Of a stretch of DNA of 64,000 nt, positions 1-8,853 are shown piece by piece; within the stretch, counting starts at the first letter, position 1, and the number at the start of each line of letters is the position of its first letter. Made by a program: the position numbers and the translations under genes. Source of the DNA: Dinoroseobacter sp049801095 (GTDB taxonomy: Bacteria; Pseudomonadota; Alphaproteobacteria; Rhodobacterales; Rhodobacteraceae); assembly GCF_049801095.1 (NCBI RefSeq), contig NZ_JBNAGH010000001.1, positions 248,001-312,000 of the forward strand, read 5' to 3'. Below the pieces are notes generated by a model. The model saw only the letters and a program-made list of their open reading frames with translations, was not told where the DNA came from and ran no database searches.

Positions 1-570
1 CGCCACGGGCAGGACCGGATCATAGGCCGCGCGGATCACCTGTGCGATCTCGGGCTTCAGGAGGGTCGTGCCCTCTGCGGTCTTGGCGAGCGGCGATTGG
101 CCGAGAAACGCCGTGTCCGACCAGAGCAGGATCGTCTGCACGGCCTGGCTCAGGGCCAGGGTTTCGGCGGGCACATCCCGCAGATGGGCATCCATGCGCA
201 CAAAAACGAAGGCCGCCTTGATGCCGCCATCGGGATCGAAGCGGAAGAACCGGTACTGATTGGCGTCCTGCGCCTCGAGCCTCGCCACGAGCGGGCCGAG
301 ATCAGGCACCAGCCGGTCCATATTCGGCGTCTCTGTCAGTTCGGACCAGTCCTCAAAGAAGAAGACCATGATATTGGCGCCGAGCTCCGGATCGGTCTCC
401 GCAATCTCCACCCCGGCAAGCTGGGCCACAGCCTCGAACGCGCCCTTGACCACGCTCAGGGTCGCATCATCCACACCGAAGACGACCGGGGCCTGGGGCC
501 GTCCCCAGCGCGCGCAAAGATAGGTGTCGTCACTGCGGGTGAACAGCGCTTCGATCTCGTCTGGGTGCAC
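1..570 (-). CDS. Conserved hypothetical protein, 3' end beyond window
   Basis: An open minus-strand frame of 190 codons runs from a GTG at 570 off the left edge. The start is chosen because GAGG lies about 8 nt upstream and because the next in-frame codon block upstream ends at a TGA. The product begins VHPDEIEALFTRSDD and is a soluble, acidic protein with no signal peptide or membrane segment in the visible part. It lies 57 nt downstream of ruvB in the same direction, so it may be the last gene of the ruvCAB operon. I do not recognise a domain and do not assign a function. Plus-strand frames across this stretch are antisense shadows. Confidence 0.75.
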   Translation of the reverse strand, partial: MHPDEIEALFTRSDDTYLCARWGRPQAPVVFGVDDATLSVVKGAFEAVAQLAGVEIAETDPELGANIMVFFFEDWSELTETPNMDRLVPDLGPLVARLEAQDANQYRFFRFDPDGGIKAAFVFVRMDAHLRDVPAETLALSQAVQTILLWSDTAFLGQSPLAKTAEGTTLLKPEIAQVIRAAYDPVLPVA

Positions 571-627
571 CGGGTCGTCCTCGTCTGGTCTCGCTCGCGC
601 GGGACATAGCTGCTTTCGCTCGCGGGC

Positions 628-1698
628 TCAAACGGGCGGATCGTCCGGGGTGCCCGGATCGGGGAAGAGGTCGGTCTGGGCAGGCGCATCCGCCGGGCGT
701 GGCATGGGCAGGCCCAGATGGTCCCAGGCCTTGCGCGCGAGCATGCGGCCGCGCGGCGTGCGCTGGATGAAGCCCTGCTGCAAGAGGTAAGGCTCGATCA
801 CCTCCTCCACCGCATCGCGCGCCTCCGACAGCGCCGCCGAGATCGTCTCGATCCCCACCGGCCCGCCGCCATAGTTCTCAGCCACCAGGGACAGATAGCG
901 CCGGTCGCCCCCATCGAGCCCCGCGCGATCCACGCCCAGCCGAGTAAGCGCGCCATCAGCCACCTCTCGGGTGATCCGTCCGTCTCCTTCGACCAGTGCG
1001 AAATCCACCACGCGGCGCAGGAGCCGCCCGGCGATCCGAGGCGTCCCGCGCGCCCGGCGGGCAATCTCGGCGATCCCGTCCGGCTCCGCGGGAACCTCCA
1101 GCAGCCGCGCCCCCCGGGCGACGATCTGCTCCAGCTCGGGCGCAGTGTAGAACTGCAACCGGACCGGGATCCCGAAACGGTCCCGCAAGGGCGTCGTCAA
1201 AAGACCCAGACGCGTGGTCGCCCCGACCAGCGTGAAAGGCTGCAGCTCGATCCGCACCGTGCGCGCCGCAGGCCCCTCGCCGATCACCAGATCCAGTTCG
1301 AAATCCTCCATCGCCGGGTAGAGCACCTCCTCCACCACCGGGTTGAGGCGGTGGATCTCATCGATGAAGAGAACATCCCGCGCCTCGAGATTGGTCAGAA
1401 GCGCCGCGAGATCCCCCGCCTTGGCCAGAACGGGGCCAGAAGTCATGCGGAAGTTCACCCCCAACTCGCGCGCCATGATCTGCGCCAGGGTGGTCTTGCC
1501 GAGGCCGGGCGGGCCGTGGAAGAGCACATGGTCCATGGCCTCGCCGCGCCGCCGGGCGCTTTCGACAAAGACCCGCAGATTGGCGCGCGCCTCCGCCTGC
1601 CCGATAAACGCCTCGAGCGATTGCGGGCGCAGGGCGCGATCCGCCCCATCCCGCTCATCGGGCAAGGGTTCGGGGCGCAGATTTGGATCCGTGGCCAT
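628..1698 (-). CDS. ruvB: Holliday junction branch migration helicase RuvB
   Basis: RuvB is the hexameric AAA+ motor that drives branch migration of Holliday junctions together with RuvA, before RuvC cuts them. The 356-residue product has the family's usual length. Walker A GPPGLGKTT lies at residues 62-70, followed by Walker B DEIHRL, the sensor segment GATTRLGLLTTPLRDRFG, and the C-terminal winged helix ending in QGFIQRTPRGR. The gene begins 3 nt after the ruvA stop, so translation is probably coupled. Gene order ruvC-ruvA-ruvB is standard for alphaproteobacteria. No SOS box was identified. Confidence 0.98.
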   Translation of the reverse strand: MATDPNLRPEPLPDERDGADRALRPQSLEAFIGQAEARANLRVFVESARRRGEAMDHVLFHGPPGLGKTTLAQIMARELGVNFRMTSGPVLAKAGDLAALLTNLEARDVLFIDEIHRLNPVVEEVLYPAMEDFELDLVIGEGPAARTVRIELQPFTLVGATTRLGLLTTPLRDRFGIPVRLQFYTAPELEQIVARGARLLEVPAEPDGIAEIARRARGTPRIAGRLLRRVVDFALVEGDGRITREVADGALTRLGVDRAGLDGGDRRYLSLVAENYGGGPVGIETISAALSEARDAVEEVIEPYLLQQGFIQRTPRGRMLARKAWDHLGLPMPRPADAPAQTDLFPDPGTPDDPPV

Positions 1699-1701
1699 CG
1701 C

Positions 1702-2367
1702 TTACCCTTTCGGCGCCAGAAGGCGCAGGGCCGCGCGGATCAGCGCCGCCTCACCCTCTGCCCCTTCGCCCGACGCGGTGGCGACCGCACTGGCCGCATC
1801 GCCCTGCCCGTAGCCCAGATTGACCAGGGCCGAGAGCGCTGCCGCCTGATCCGACGCGGCGGATGGCGCAGCCTTCCGCGCCGGCGCCGGGGGCTCGATG
1901 CCCCCGGGGTCGGCCACCGCGACCGGGGCCTCCACGGCCTCCAGAACCGCGCCCATGGCCATCACATCCGGCCCCTTATCCTTCAACTCATTCACCACGC
2001 GCTGCGCGATCTTGGGCCCAACCCCTTGCGCCTTTTGCACGGCGGACCAATCCCCGAGCGCAATCGCCCGCCCGACCCCCTCTGCCCCCAAAGCAGACAG
2101 GATCGACATGGAGGCCTTCGCCCCAATACCCTGCACCGACATCAGCAACCGATGCCACTCCTTGTCCAGAAGCGTGGGAAACCCGAAAAGCTGCAACAGA
2201 TCTTCCCGCACCAGCAGCTCGGTAAAGAGCGTCACCGCCTCCCCGGGCGCCGGCAAACCCGCCAGCGTGCGGTCCGAGCAATAAACCACATACCCCACGC
2301 CGCGCACATCCAGCAGGATGTGATCCTTCGCGCGATAGACCAGAACCCCCGAAAGCCGCCCGATCAT
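1702..2367 (-). CDS. ruvA: Holliday junction branch migration protein RuvA
   Basis: RuvA is the tetrameric DNA-binding subunit that holds the four-way junction flat and loads RuvB. The 221-residue protein opens MIGRLSGVLVYRAKDHILLD, the typical OB-fold start. It continues with the helix-hairpin-helix region (LMSVQGIGAKASMSILSAL and QGVGPKIAQRVVNELKDK), then an Ala/Pro-rich linker and the C-terminal RuvB-contacting domain (SALVNLGYGQGDA). The start ATG overlaps the ruvC stop by 4 nt (ATGA), which fixes the start and implies coupled translation. Confidence 0.98.
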   Translation of the reverse strand: MIGRLSGVLVYRAKDHILLDVRGVGYVVYCSDRTLAGLPAPGEAVTLFTELLVREDLLQLFGFPTLLDKEWHRLLMSVQGIGAKASMSILSALGAEGVGRAIALGDWSAVQKAQGVGPKIAQRVVNELKDKGPDVMAMGAVLEAVEAPVAVADPGGIEPPAPARKAAPSAASDQAAALSALVNLGYGQGDAASAVATASGEGAEGEAALIRAALRLLAPKG

Positions 2368-2873
2368 GAGGCCGACACCGCCGTGACCCGGGCCAGACTG
2401 CGCTGGGATTGCAGGTGATGGGCGTGGCAGATCGCAACCGCGAGCGCATCCGCCGCATCCGGCCCCGCAAGGGTGACGCCCGGCAATTGCAGTTTCACCA
2501 TATGCTGGATCTGCTCCTTGCCCGCATGCCCCACTCCGACCACGGATTTCTTCACATGGTTGGGCGCATACTCAGCCACCTTCAACCCGGCCGCCGCCGG
2601 CACCACAAGCGCAATCCCCCGGGCCTGCCCGAGCTTCAGGGTCCCGGTCGCGTCCTTATTCACAAATGTATGCTCCACAGCCGCCGCATCGGGCACAAGC
2701 CGCGCCACCACTTCGGTCAATTGCTGATGCAGGCTGAGCAACCGCTCCGCGAGATCCGAGCCGTCCGAGCGAATCTGCCCGTTCTCGATATGGCGCAATC
2801 GGCTTCCCTCGGACGAGATCACCCCCCATCCAAGGTTTCGCAAGCCGGGATCAATCCCCAGAACGCGCATCAT
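2364..2873 (-). CDS. ruvC: Holliday junction resolvase RuvC
   Basis: RuvC is the dimeric RNase H-fold endonuclease that resolves Holliday junctions. From the ATG at 2873 the protein is 169 residues and begins MMRVLGIDPGLRNLGWG, with catalytic Asp8. Further acidic residues are in AAVEHTFVNKDATG and in GPDAADALAVAICHAHH. A longer frame from 2909 would add 12 charged residues absent from typical RuvC. I prefer 2873 (or the adjacent ATG at 2870), with an AAGAGA ribosome-binding sequence just upstream. It is the first gene of the ruvCAB operon, with its promoter presumably in 2874-3202. Confidence 0.96.
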   Translation of the reverse strand: MMRVLGIDPGLRNLGWGVISSEGSRLRHIENGQIRSDGSDLAERLLSLHQQLTEVVARLVPDAAAVEHTFVNKDATGTLKLGQARGIALVVPAAAGLKVAEYAPNHVKKSVVGVGHAGKEQIQHMVKLQLPGVTLAGPDAADALAVAICHAHHLQSQRSLARVTAVSAS

Positions 2874-3202
2874 TGTCTCTTTTTCTGCTCGTTTTTCTTC
2901 AACTAGCACGAAACGCGAACATCTGCCAAGATCCTTGATCCCGCCGGAAACGGAGCAATCCCGACCTCGACGTGTCGAAAACGGCCCGCTGCGACGAAAA
3001 AGCAGTCTGAAAGCGACACTGGAGAGGTCGAATTTGCGCCGCTTTTCAGAGGTCTATGCTCGCTTTTGAGGCATTCCGAAAACGCATGCGCGCCATGCAG
3101 TTTTTGCCCGTTGTAGAGGCAACGCGCCGGATCTAAGTGCAGATCACAACGAAACACACGATCACTCTAACCGGCCGCGCGCCACAGATAAGGTTTCGCC
3201 CA
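2874..3202. other. Divergent intergenic region ruvC / DUF1127 gene
   Basis: About 330 nt separate the divergent ruvC and DUF1127 genes. The stretch should hold both promoters. I see no convincing open frame, RNA gene or strong hairpin. Short frames here have no ribosome-binding site and no recognisable product. No canonical -35/-10 pair stands out. Confidence 0.5.
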
Positions 3203-3403
3203 ATGGCAGCTTTTGACACCTCCCGCCCCTATGTCGTCCTCCCCCGTTTCGAGGCAGGTCTGGCTCGTTTTTTCGGTTCCATCATCGCTTGGAATGACGC
3301 CCGCGTCACCCGCAACGAGCTGAGCCGCCTGTCGGAGCGTGAACTGCTGGATGTGGGTCTGATCCCGGGCGATATCGACGCCGTCTCGCGCCGTCGCCAC
3401 TGA
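3203..3403 (+). CDS. DUF1127 (YjiS-like) small protein
   Basis: A 66-residue basic protein beginning MAAFDTSRPYVVLPRFEAG. The C-terminal half, NDARVTRNELSRLSERELLD followed by VGLIPGDIDAVSRR, is the DUF1127 signature (R-x-x-L-x-x-L-x-x-x-x-L-x-D-I/V-G-L). In alphaproteobacteria, proteins of this family are small, often stress- or phosphate-related regulators with RNA-binding proposals; nothing here tells which role applies. The ATG at 3203 is preferred over an earlier in-frame ATG at 3137 because family members begin close to this point and AAGG lies about 9 nt upstream. The gene is monocistronic and followed by a strong intrinsic terminator. Confidence 0.85.
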   Translation: MAAFDTSRPYVVLPRFEAGLARFFGSIIAWNDARVTRNELSRLSERELLDVGLIPGDIDAVSRRRH

Positions 3404-3495
3404 TCTGGCAACCGGGGCGCGCCCTGCTGGCATCCGCGCCGCAGGGCCACCCGGCCGGATCCAGAGGTCCGGACAGGACCAAAGACCCGAACGTC

Positions 3496-3525
3496 AAAAA
3501 GCGCGCCCCGAGAGGCGCGCTTTTT
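3496..3525 (+). terminator. Strong intrinsic terminator after the DUF1127 gene
   Basis: A perfect 12-bp inverted repeat (AAAAAGCGCGCC / GGCGCGCTTTTT) with a 6-nt loop CCGAGA and a terminal T-run. It is A-tract symmetrical and so could also work for the minus-strand gene ending at 3593. Confidence 0.9.
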
Positions 3526-3592
3526 GCTGTCGTCCTGTATCAGTGCATCCAAGGGCGCGCAGGGCACTAAACCTGCTGCACCCGATCCCCGA

Positions 3593-3916
3593 TCACAGCG
3601 ACAGGCGTCGGGCCAGCTCAAGCGAGAGGCGGTCAGGCGCGAGCGCGGCCCCGACGAAACGTTCGGTCATGGTCCCGGTCTCGAGATACATGACATGGGT
3701 GCGATAGGTCCCTTCGGACATCACCGCAATCGCGAGCCCCTTGAGCGCGATATAAAGCACGCAAGCCAGAAGGATCTTGCCCAGAGGCAGCATGGAGCCT
3801 TCGCCGCGATAGCCCCGGTTCACCCGGTCGCGGGCAGGTTTTCGATCGGCCGCATGGGCCGCGGTGATCTTTTCCACCCGGTCTCCGAACAGAGCCAGAT
3901 TGTCATCCTGTGACAT
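3593..3916 (-). CDS. Small single-pass membrane protein, hypothetical
   Basis: A 107-residue protein beginning MSQDDNLALFGDRVEKITAA. It has a charged N-terminal half containing RVNRGYRGEG, one hydrophobic segment (about residues 43-65, LPLGKILLACVLYIALKGLA), and a C-terminal half ending LSLELARRLSL. A CGGAG ribosome-binding sequence lies about 8 nt upstream of the ATG. It sits between the DUF1127 terminator and prmA, on the prmA strand. I do not recognise a family. It is kept as real because of its ribosome-binding site and coherent topology, and because the antisense frame lacks both. Confidence 0.65.
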   Translation of the reverse strand: MSQDDNLALFGDRVEKITAAHAADRKPARDRVNRGYRGEGSMLPLGKILLACVLYIALKGLAIAVMSEGTYRTHVMYLETGTMTERFVGAALAPDRLSLELARRLSL

Positions 3917-4024
3917 CGGGTATCTCCGAAATTCAATTTGAATTTGAAGATACTTTTCTAAAACCCCCTCGGGATAGAGTAACCTTTCGTTAAGGTTAAA
4001 CCCCGCCAGAAGTGGTCGGCCCGG

Positions 4025-4897
4025 TCAGGGCCGCGACAGGGTCAGGGTCGTCCACTCGCCAATCGCCCATTGCGCCTGCAGATCGAGCCCCGCCGCGCCA
4101 TAGGCGTCGATCACATCCTGCGCCTGCTCGTTCAACAGTCCCGACAGGATCACATGCCCGCCAGAGGCCATCGCTCCGGCGATGGACGGGGCCAGATCGA
4201 TCAGCGGCCCTTTCAGGATATTGGCAAAGACCAGCATATAGGGGCCCTGGCCCGCGATCTGCGGATGGTCGAGACCCGTCGCTTCCAGGCACTGGACCTG
4301 CCCGGCCATCCCGTTGGCGGCCAGATTGGCTTCGGCGACCTCCACGGCCACGGGGTCGATATCGCTGGCCACGATAGGCACATCGTCAAGCACCCGCGCC
4401 GCGGCCATGGCCAGCACCGCCGTCCCGCAGCCCACATCGAGCACCGGGCCCATGGGCGCTCCTTGGGTCAGAAGATCGTCAAAAGCGCGCAGGCAGCCCT
4501 GGGTCGTGCCGTGATGCCCGGTGCCAAAGGCCATGGCGGCCTCGATCAGCAAGGGCACCGCGTCCGCCGGAACCGCGTCCGCATCATGGCTGCCATAAAG
4601 GAAAAAGCGCCCCGCGGTGACCGGCGACAGCTCCCGTTTGACCTTGGCCACCCAATCAGTCTCCGGCAGCTCCGAAACGGAGAAGGGCTTGGCCTCAAAG
4701 GCCGCCGCCAACAGCGCGAGCCCGGCCACATCCGGCGCCTCGATGAAATAGGCCCCTACTTCCCAGAGCCCCGACCCATCCTCGATCTCGAACACACCGA
4801 CCCCGGTGGGTTCGGGCGTCATGGTCTCAAGCGCTTCGCCAAGACGTTCGGCAGCCGCCTTGCCGGGCAAGGTGGTGAGGGCAGTGAAGGTGGGCAT
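4025..4897 (-). CDS. prmA: Ribosomal protein L11 methyltransferase
   Basis: PrmA trimethylates ribosomal protein L11 using S-adenosylmethionine. The 290-residue product starts MPTFTALTTLPGKAAAERLG, the usual PrmA N-terminal substrate-recognition domain. The catalytic half contains MAFGTGHHGTTQGCLRAFDD, the SAM-binding loop VLDVGCGTAVLAMAAARV, and FANILKGPLIDLAP, which matches the N-I/L-x-x-x-x-L motif of the family. An upstream in-frame ATG at 4981 would add 28 unlike residues and is rejected. The neighbour msrA lies upstream on the same strand, with a hairpin between them. Confidence 0.95.
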   Translation of the reverse strand: MPTFTALTTLPGKAAAERLGEALETMTPEPTGVGVFEIEDGSGLWEVGAYFIEAPDVAGLALLAAAFEAKPFSVSELPETDWVAKVKRELSPVTAGRFFLYGSHDADAVPADAVPLLIEAAMAFGTGHHGTTQGCLRAFDDLLTQGAPMGPVLDVGCGTAVLAMAAARVLDDVPIVASDIDPVAVEVAEANLAANGMAGQVQCLEATGLDHPQIAGQGPYMLVFANILKGPLIDLAPSIAGAMASGGHVILSGLLNEQAQDVIDAYGAAGLDLQAQWAIGEWTTLTLSRP

Positions 4898-4973
4898 GAT
4901 CAGGGCTCCGGGACGTGGGCCCGGTGAGGGTCGGGCGCAGGATTGAGCCGTTGGTATTCCATGCACCGTGTCG

Positions 4974-4999
4974 CGGGGCAAGGGTTGGCCCCTGCCCCG
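4974..4999 (-). terminator. Hairpin between msrA and prmA, possible terminator
   Basis: A GC-rich inverted repeat: CGGGGCA (4974-4980) pairs with TGCCCCG (4993-4999), with an inner GGG/CCC pairing around TTGG. There is no long T-run, so termination is plausible but not certain. Confidence 0.4.
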
Positions 5000-5063
5000 G
5001 TCTGTTGCGATGGGGACCGTCAGGCCGCCCGTCCTGCGCTCTCAGCGACTGAAACGGCCCCGG

Positions 5064-5726
5064 TCAGCCCGCCTGGGCGACACCCGTGCCGATCGGGCAG
5101 GTCACGCCCGTCCCGCCAATCCCGCAATACCCATTGGGGTTCTTCGAGAGGTATTGCTGGTGGTAATCCTCGGCAAAGTAGAACTCCGGCGCGGGCAGAA
5201 TCTCAGTCGTGATTGCCCCGTAGCCCGCCGACAGCAGACGCGGCGCGAAGGCCGCCTTGCTCGCCTGGGCCATCTCGGCCTGCGCGTCGGAGCTCGTATA
5301 GATCCCGGAGCGGTACTGGGTGCCCATATCATTGCCCTGGCGCATGCCCTGGGTCGGGTCATGCCCCTCCCAGAAGACCTGCAGCAGCGCGTCATAGGAA
5401 ATCACCGCCGGATCAAACACCACGCGGACCACTTCATTATGGGCGGTCTGACCCGAGCAGACCTCCTGATAGGTGGGGTTATGGGTGAAGCCGCCCGCAT
5501 AGCCCACCATGGTCAGGTAGACCCCGTCGAGCTTCCAGAACATCCGCTCCACACCCCAGAAACAGCCCATGCCGAACATCGCCACATCGAGACCCTCCGG
5601 CACATCCAGCGTCAGGGGACGCCCCGAGATGTGATGGGTCTCTGCCGTCGGGATCGCATTCGCGCGCCCGGGCAGGGCATCGGCGGCGCTGATCATTTCG
5701 GCTTTCTTGCGGCTCATGAAGAACAT
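5064..5726 (-). CDS. msrA: Peptide-methionine (S)-S-oxide reductase MsrA
   Basis: MsrA repairs oxidised methionine (S-sulfoxide) in proteins. The 220-residue protein carries the catalytic motif GCFWG with Cys55. It is followed by the typical GYAGG segment, PTYQEVCSGQTAHNEVV and the C-terminal QQYLSKNPNGYCG, whose Cys can serve as a resolving residue. An AGGAG ribosome-binding sequence 8 nt upstream of 5726 supports this start. The approximately 45-residue N-terminal extension (MISAADALPGRANAIP and following) is normal for the long MsrA subgroup. The gene is divergent from the membrane-protein gene at 5904. Confidence 0.96.
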   Translation of the reverse strand: MFFMSRKKAEMISAADALPGRANAIPTAETHHISGRPLTLDVPEGLDVAMFGMGCFWGVERMFWKLDGVYLTMVGYAGGFTHNPTYQEVCSGQTAHNEVVRVVFDPAVISYDALLQVFWEGHDPTQGMRQGNDMGTQYRSGIYTSSDAQAEMAQASKAAFAPRLLSAGYGAITTEILPAPEFYFAEDYHQQYLSKNPNGYCGIGGTGVTCPIGTGVAQAG

Positions 5727-5903
5727 TGGCGGTCTCCTGTTTTTGGGGGGTGAGAAGGATATAGGGATCCGCAGGTCCAGATTCCACTCCGCCCGAGGTC
5801 ACGGAACGGTCACCGCCCTGCCCTGACCCTGCCCCGCCCGCGCCCTGCTTGGCCGACAAACTTGTCTCAGACAGGGATCGCACGGCGCAGCAAGGAGGAC
5901 CCG

Positions 5904-6341
5904 ATGACGCAAACCGGCCTGCTACAGATCATCTTCTTCGTGGCGAGCGCCTTCCTCAGCTATGGGCTCGCGGTTGGGGCGGATCTGGTGGGGGTCGCGC
6001 CCAGCGCTGGTCTGCCCTTTGTCGGGGCCATGCTCGCCGCCGTGCTGGTCAGCGCCCTCTTTGCCCGTCTCAACGGGCGCAACCCGACCACATGCGAACG
6101 GCGGCACTTTGCCATGGTCGCGACCGTGGTCATGGGCCTCGCCAGCCTCGCCTTTCTCTGGCTCTATATGCATGCGGGTGGACCCAACGAGTTCAGCGTC
6201 ATTGCCGCCGAAACGAGCCTCGGGACCGTCACCTGGCTGACAACTCTGATTTTCATGGTCGCACTGGTGGCCCAGTATATCTCGATCCGCATCGGGCTGC
6301 GGATTGGGCTCCGGCAAGTCTCGTCAGCGCCAGCCAACTGA
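5904..6341 (+). CDS. Small four-helix integral membrane protein
   Basis: A 145-residue protein beginning MTQTGLLQIIFFVASAFLSY. It has four predicted hydrophobic segments (about residues 5-25, 33-52, 70-90 and 112-135). The start is set by a perfect AAGGAGG ribosome-binding sequence at 5892-5898; the longer frame from 5862 would bury it. There is no recognised domain. It ends 6 nt before the convergent MFS gene. Function unknown. Confidence 0.75.
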   Translation: MTQTGLLQIIFFVASAFLSYGLAVGADLVGVAPSAGLPFVGAMLAAVLVSALFARLNGRNPTTCERRHFAMVATVVMGLASLAFLWLYMHAGGPNEFSVIAAETSLGTVTWLTTLIFMVALVAQYISIRIGLRIGLRQVSSAPAN

Positions 6342-6347
6342 TCGGGT

Positions 6348-7577
6348 TTACTCCGCAGGCGCCGCCATTCGCGCCTGGAAGATCGTCTCGCGCCCCGGCT
6401 CCGGATGGCGCGGGATCAGCAGCGCCAGACACAGGGACGTGGCCGCCATGCCCGCCGCGAGCCAGAACACCCCGCCCGGGGACACAACCCAGAGATAGCC
6501 CAGCGAAGCAGGCAGAAACACCGCCGCGATATGGTTGATCGTGAAGGCCACTGCAGCCGTGGGCGCGATATCGGCCGGATCGGCGATCTTCTGGAAATAG
6601 GTCTTCAGCGCAAAGGCCAGCGCGAAGAACAGATGATCCAGCACATAGAGCGCTGCGGCCACCATCATTCCCCAGCCCAGCCAGTAGATCCCGCCATAGG
6701 CCAGGAACACGCAGATCAGTCCGACATATTCAAAGGCCAGCGCATTGCGCTCGCCGAACCGGGCGACAGCTTTGCCCATGAGCGGCGCGCAGAGCATGTT
6801 GGCCACGAAGTTGATCAGGAAGAGCGCCGTGACCTCATGGACCTCGAAGCCGAAGCGCTCGACCATCATGAAGGCCGCGAAGACCACGAAGATCTGTCGC
6901 CGGGCGCCGGACATGAACTGCAGTGCGTAATAGAGCCAGTAGCGCCGCCGCAGCACCATGCGCTTGTTTTGCGGGTTGGGGGATTCAAACTGCGGATAGG
7001 CGATCATGCAAATGATCGCGATGGCCGCCGTGATCCCGCCCGACGTCATGTAGACAAAGCTGTAGCTGAGATCGAAGGCTTTCCAGCTCACCACCAGCGT
7101 GCCGTAGCTCAGAAGCGAGGCCGCTGAACCCGCCGCCACGATCCAGCCGAGGGTCTGGGGCGCGCGCTCCTTGGCGATCCATTGCAACTGGAGCGACTGG
7201 TTGACCGTCTCGTAATAGTGAAAGCCGATCGAGCTGAGCAGGGTGAGGGCAAGAATGCCGTAATAGCTCGGGAAAAACCCGGTCAGGGCCGTGCCGATCC
7301 CCAGCAGACAGAGGGAGGCGAGGCCCAGAACCTGTTCCCGGACGATCAGGATCAGCGCGATCACCCCCACGGCGAGGAAGCCGGGGATCTCGCGCACGGT
7401 ATGCAGCCAGCCGATATTGACCCCATCGAACCCCGCCATTTCGATGACGAAATTGTTCAGAAGTGCGCTCCAGGTGGCGAAGGCGATGGGCATCGCAAAG
7501 GCCATCAGGAAGAGCAGCGTCACCGGCTGCCGCCAACGGGGCAGATCCGGGGCTTGCGCGAGGGGCACGAGTCGCAT
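6348..7577 (-). CDS. Major facilitator superfamily transporter
   Basis: A 409-residue inner-membrane protein with about twelve hydrophobic segments split by a basic central loop (PNPQNKRMVLRRRYWLYYAL, about residues 200-220), the usual 6+6 MFS arrangement. The N-terminus is MRLVPLAQAPDLPRW. A family-specific substrate motif is not evident, so the substrate is unknown. The gene is convergent with the small membrane protein and divergent from the YeeE/YedE gene at 7705. Confidence 0.85.
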   Translation of the reverse strand: MRLVPLAQAPDLPRWRQPVTLLFLMAFAMPIAFATWSALLNNFVIEMAGFDGVNIGWLHTVREIPGFLAVGVIALILIVREQVLGLASLCLLGIGTALTGFFPSYYGILALTLLSSIGFHYYETVNQSLQLQWIAKERAPQTLGWIVAAGSAASLLSYGTLVVSWKAFDLSYSFVYMTSGGITAAIAIICMIAYPQFESPNPQNKRMVLRRRYWLYYALQFMSGARRQIFVVFAAFMMVERFGFEVHEVTALFLINFVANMLCAPLMGKAVARFGERNALAFEYVGLICVFLAYGGIYWLGWGMMVAAALYVLDHLFFALAFALKTYFQKIADPADIAPTAAVAFTINHIAAVFLPASLGYLWVVSPGGVFWLAAGMAATSLCLALLIPRHPEPGRETIFQARMAAPAE

Positions 7578-7704
7578 GAGCGCGGTCTACGCCCTTGGTC
7601 GCGCTCTGGCGAGGAAAATCTGATCTGGGTCAAAGCCGGATCGTCGCGGTCATGGCAAACATATTCCAATTTTCGAATGCCAGATGCTGGAGGGGGCGCG
7701 GGCT

Positions 7705-8772
7705 ATGGATATTCTGCCACTGGTGGAGCGGATCGGCGAAGGGCCCAGTGCGGCGCTCTTTGGCCTGGTCACTGGCATGGTCTTCGGGATCGCGGCCCAA
7801 CGCTCCTCCTTTTGCCTGCGGGCAGCTTGCGTGGAGTTTGCGCGGGGCCAGTTCGGACATCGCATGGCCGTCTGGCTTTTGTGTTTCTCCACCGCCCTTG
7901 TCTGGGTGCAGGGCGCATCGCTCATGGGCCTGATGCGTGTCGAGGATGCGCGGATGATGGCCGTGACCGGGTCCTGGTCCGGGGCGATTGTCGGCGGGCT
8001 CCTGTTCGGGGTGGGCATGGTGCTCGCGCGGGGCTGTTCCGGGCGTCTTCTGGTACTGGCGGCGACGGGCAATCTGCGCTCGGTGGTGTCGGGTCTGATC
8101 TTCGCCGTCGTCGCCATCATGGCGCTGCAAGGGGTGCTGGCCCCGGCGCGCAACTGGATCGCCGGGCTGTGGATGACCAGCGGAGGGCGCAATGTGAACC
8201 TGCTCGACGCTGCCCACCTGCCGCGCGAGAGCGGCTTGGTCCTGGGCCTCGTTCTGGCCCTCCTCGCGCTGGAGATAGCGCGGCGCAACAGGATCGGCGC
8301 GCGGGTGCTGGTGATGGCCTCGGGCGTGGGGTTCGCGGTCGCACTTGGCTGGGTCCTGACCTTTGCCTTGAGCGAGGTCGCCTTTGACCCGGTTCAGATC
8401 GAAAGCGCAACCTTTACAGGGCCTTCGGCGAATATGCTCATGTTCTTTCTGATCCCGGATCCGGTGCTCGAGTTTGATATCGGCCTCGTCCCGGGTGTCT
8501 TCCTGGGCGCGTTCCTCGCCGCCTGGATCCGCAAGGATCTGCGCTTGCAAGGCTTTGAGGGGGCGGGTCCCATGGGGCGATCCATGATCGGCGCGGCCCT
8601 GATGGGGTTTGGCGGCATGCTGGCCGGGGGCTGCGCCATTGGTGCGGGCGTCACGGGCGGGTCGATCTTTGCCGGCACGGCCTGGCTCGCGCTCACCTGC
8701 ATGTGGCTGGGCGCCGTGATCGCCGATCTGCTGGTGGATCAGCGTGGGTCGCGCGGCGTTCCGGCCGAGTAA
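7705..8772 (+). CDS. YeeE/YedE (TsuA-like) sulfur-compound transporter
   Basis: A 355-residue polytopic membrane protein of the YeeE/YedE (DUF395, sulfur transport) family. In characterised TsuA proteins three conserved cysteines relay thiosulfate through the channel. Here the equivalent candidates are Cys37 (RSSFCLRA), Cys111 (ARGCSGR) and Cys310 (GGCAIGAG). The start at 7705 is chosen over 7684 because AGGGGG lies about 8 nt upstream. A short palindrome follows the gene. Thiosulfate or a related sulfur species is the likely substrate, inferred from family and cysteines only. Confidence 0.88.
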   Translation: MDILPLVERIGEGPSAALFGLVTGMVFGIAAQRSSFCLRAACVEFARGQFGHRMAVWLLCFSTALVWVQGASLMGLMRVEDARMMAVTGSWSGAIVGGLLFGVGMVLARGCSGRLLVLAATGNLRSVVSGLIFAVVAIMALQGVLAPARNWIAGLWMTSGGRNVNLLDAAHLPRESGLVLGLVLALLALEIARRNRIGARVLVMASGVGFAVALGWVLTFALSEVAFDPVQIESATFTGPSANMLMFFLIPDPVLEFDIGLVPGVFLGAFLAAWIRKDLRLQGFEGAGPMGRSMIGAALMGFGGMLAGGCAIGAGVTGGSIFAGTAWLALTCMWLGAVIADLLVDQRGSRGVPAE

Positions 8773-8853
8773 CCGGCCTCGTTTCCCTGCACAGCAAGGG
8801 GCGCGAGACGCGCCGCGGCGCAGCAAGCCCAAGACGTTAACCAAGGGCGTTAT

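Noticed and set aside
718..2418. 566-codon plus-strand open frame opposite ruvB/ruvA
   Set aside because: It is fully antisense to two well-supported genes, has no ribosome-binding site and its composition is that of a high-GC reading shadow.
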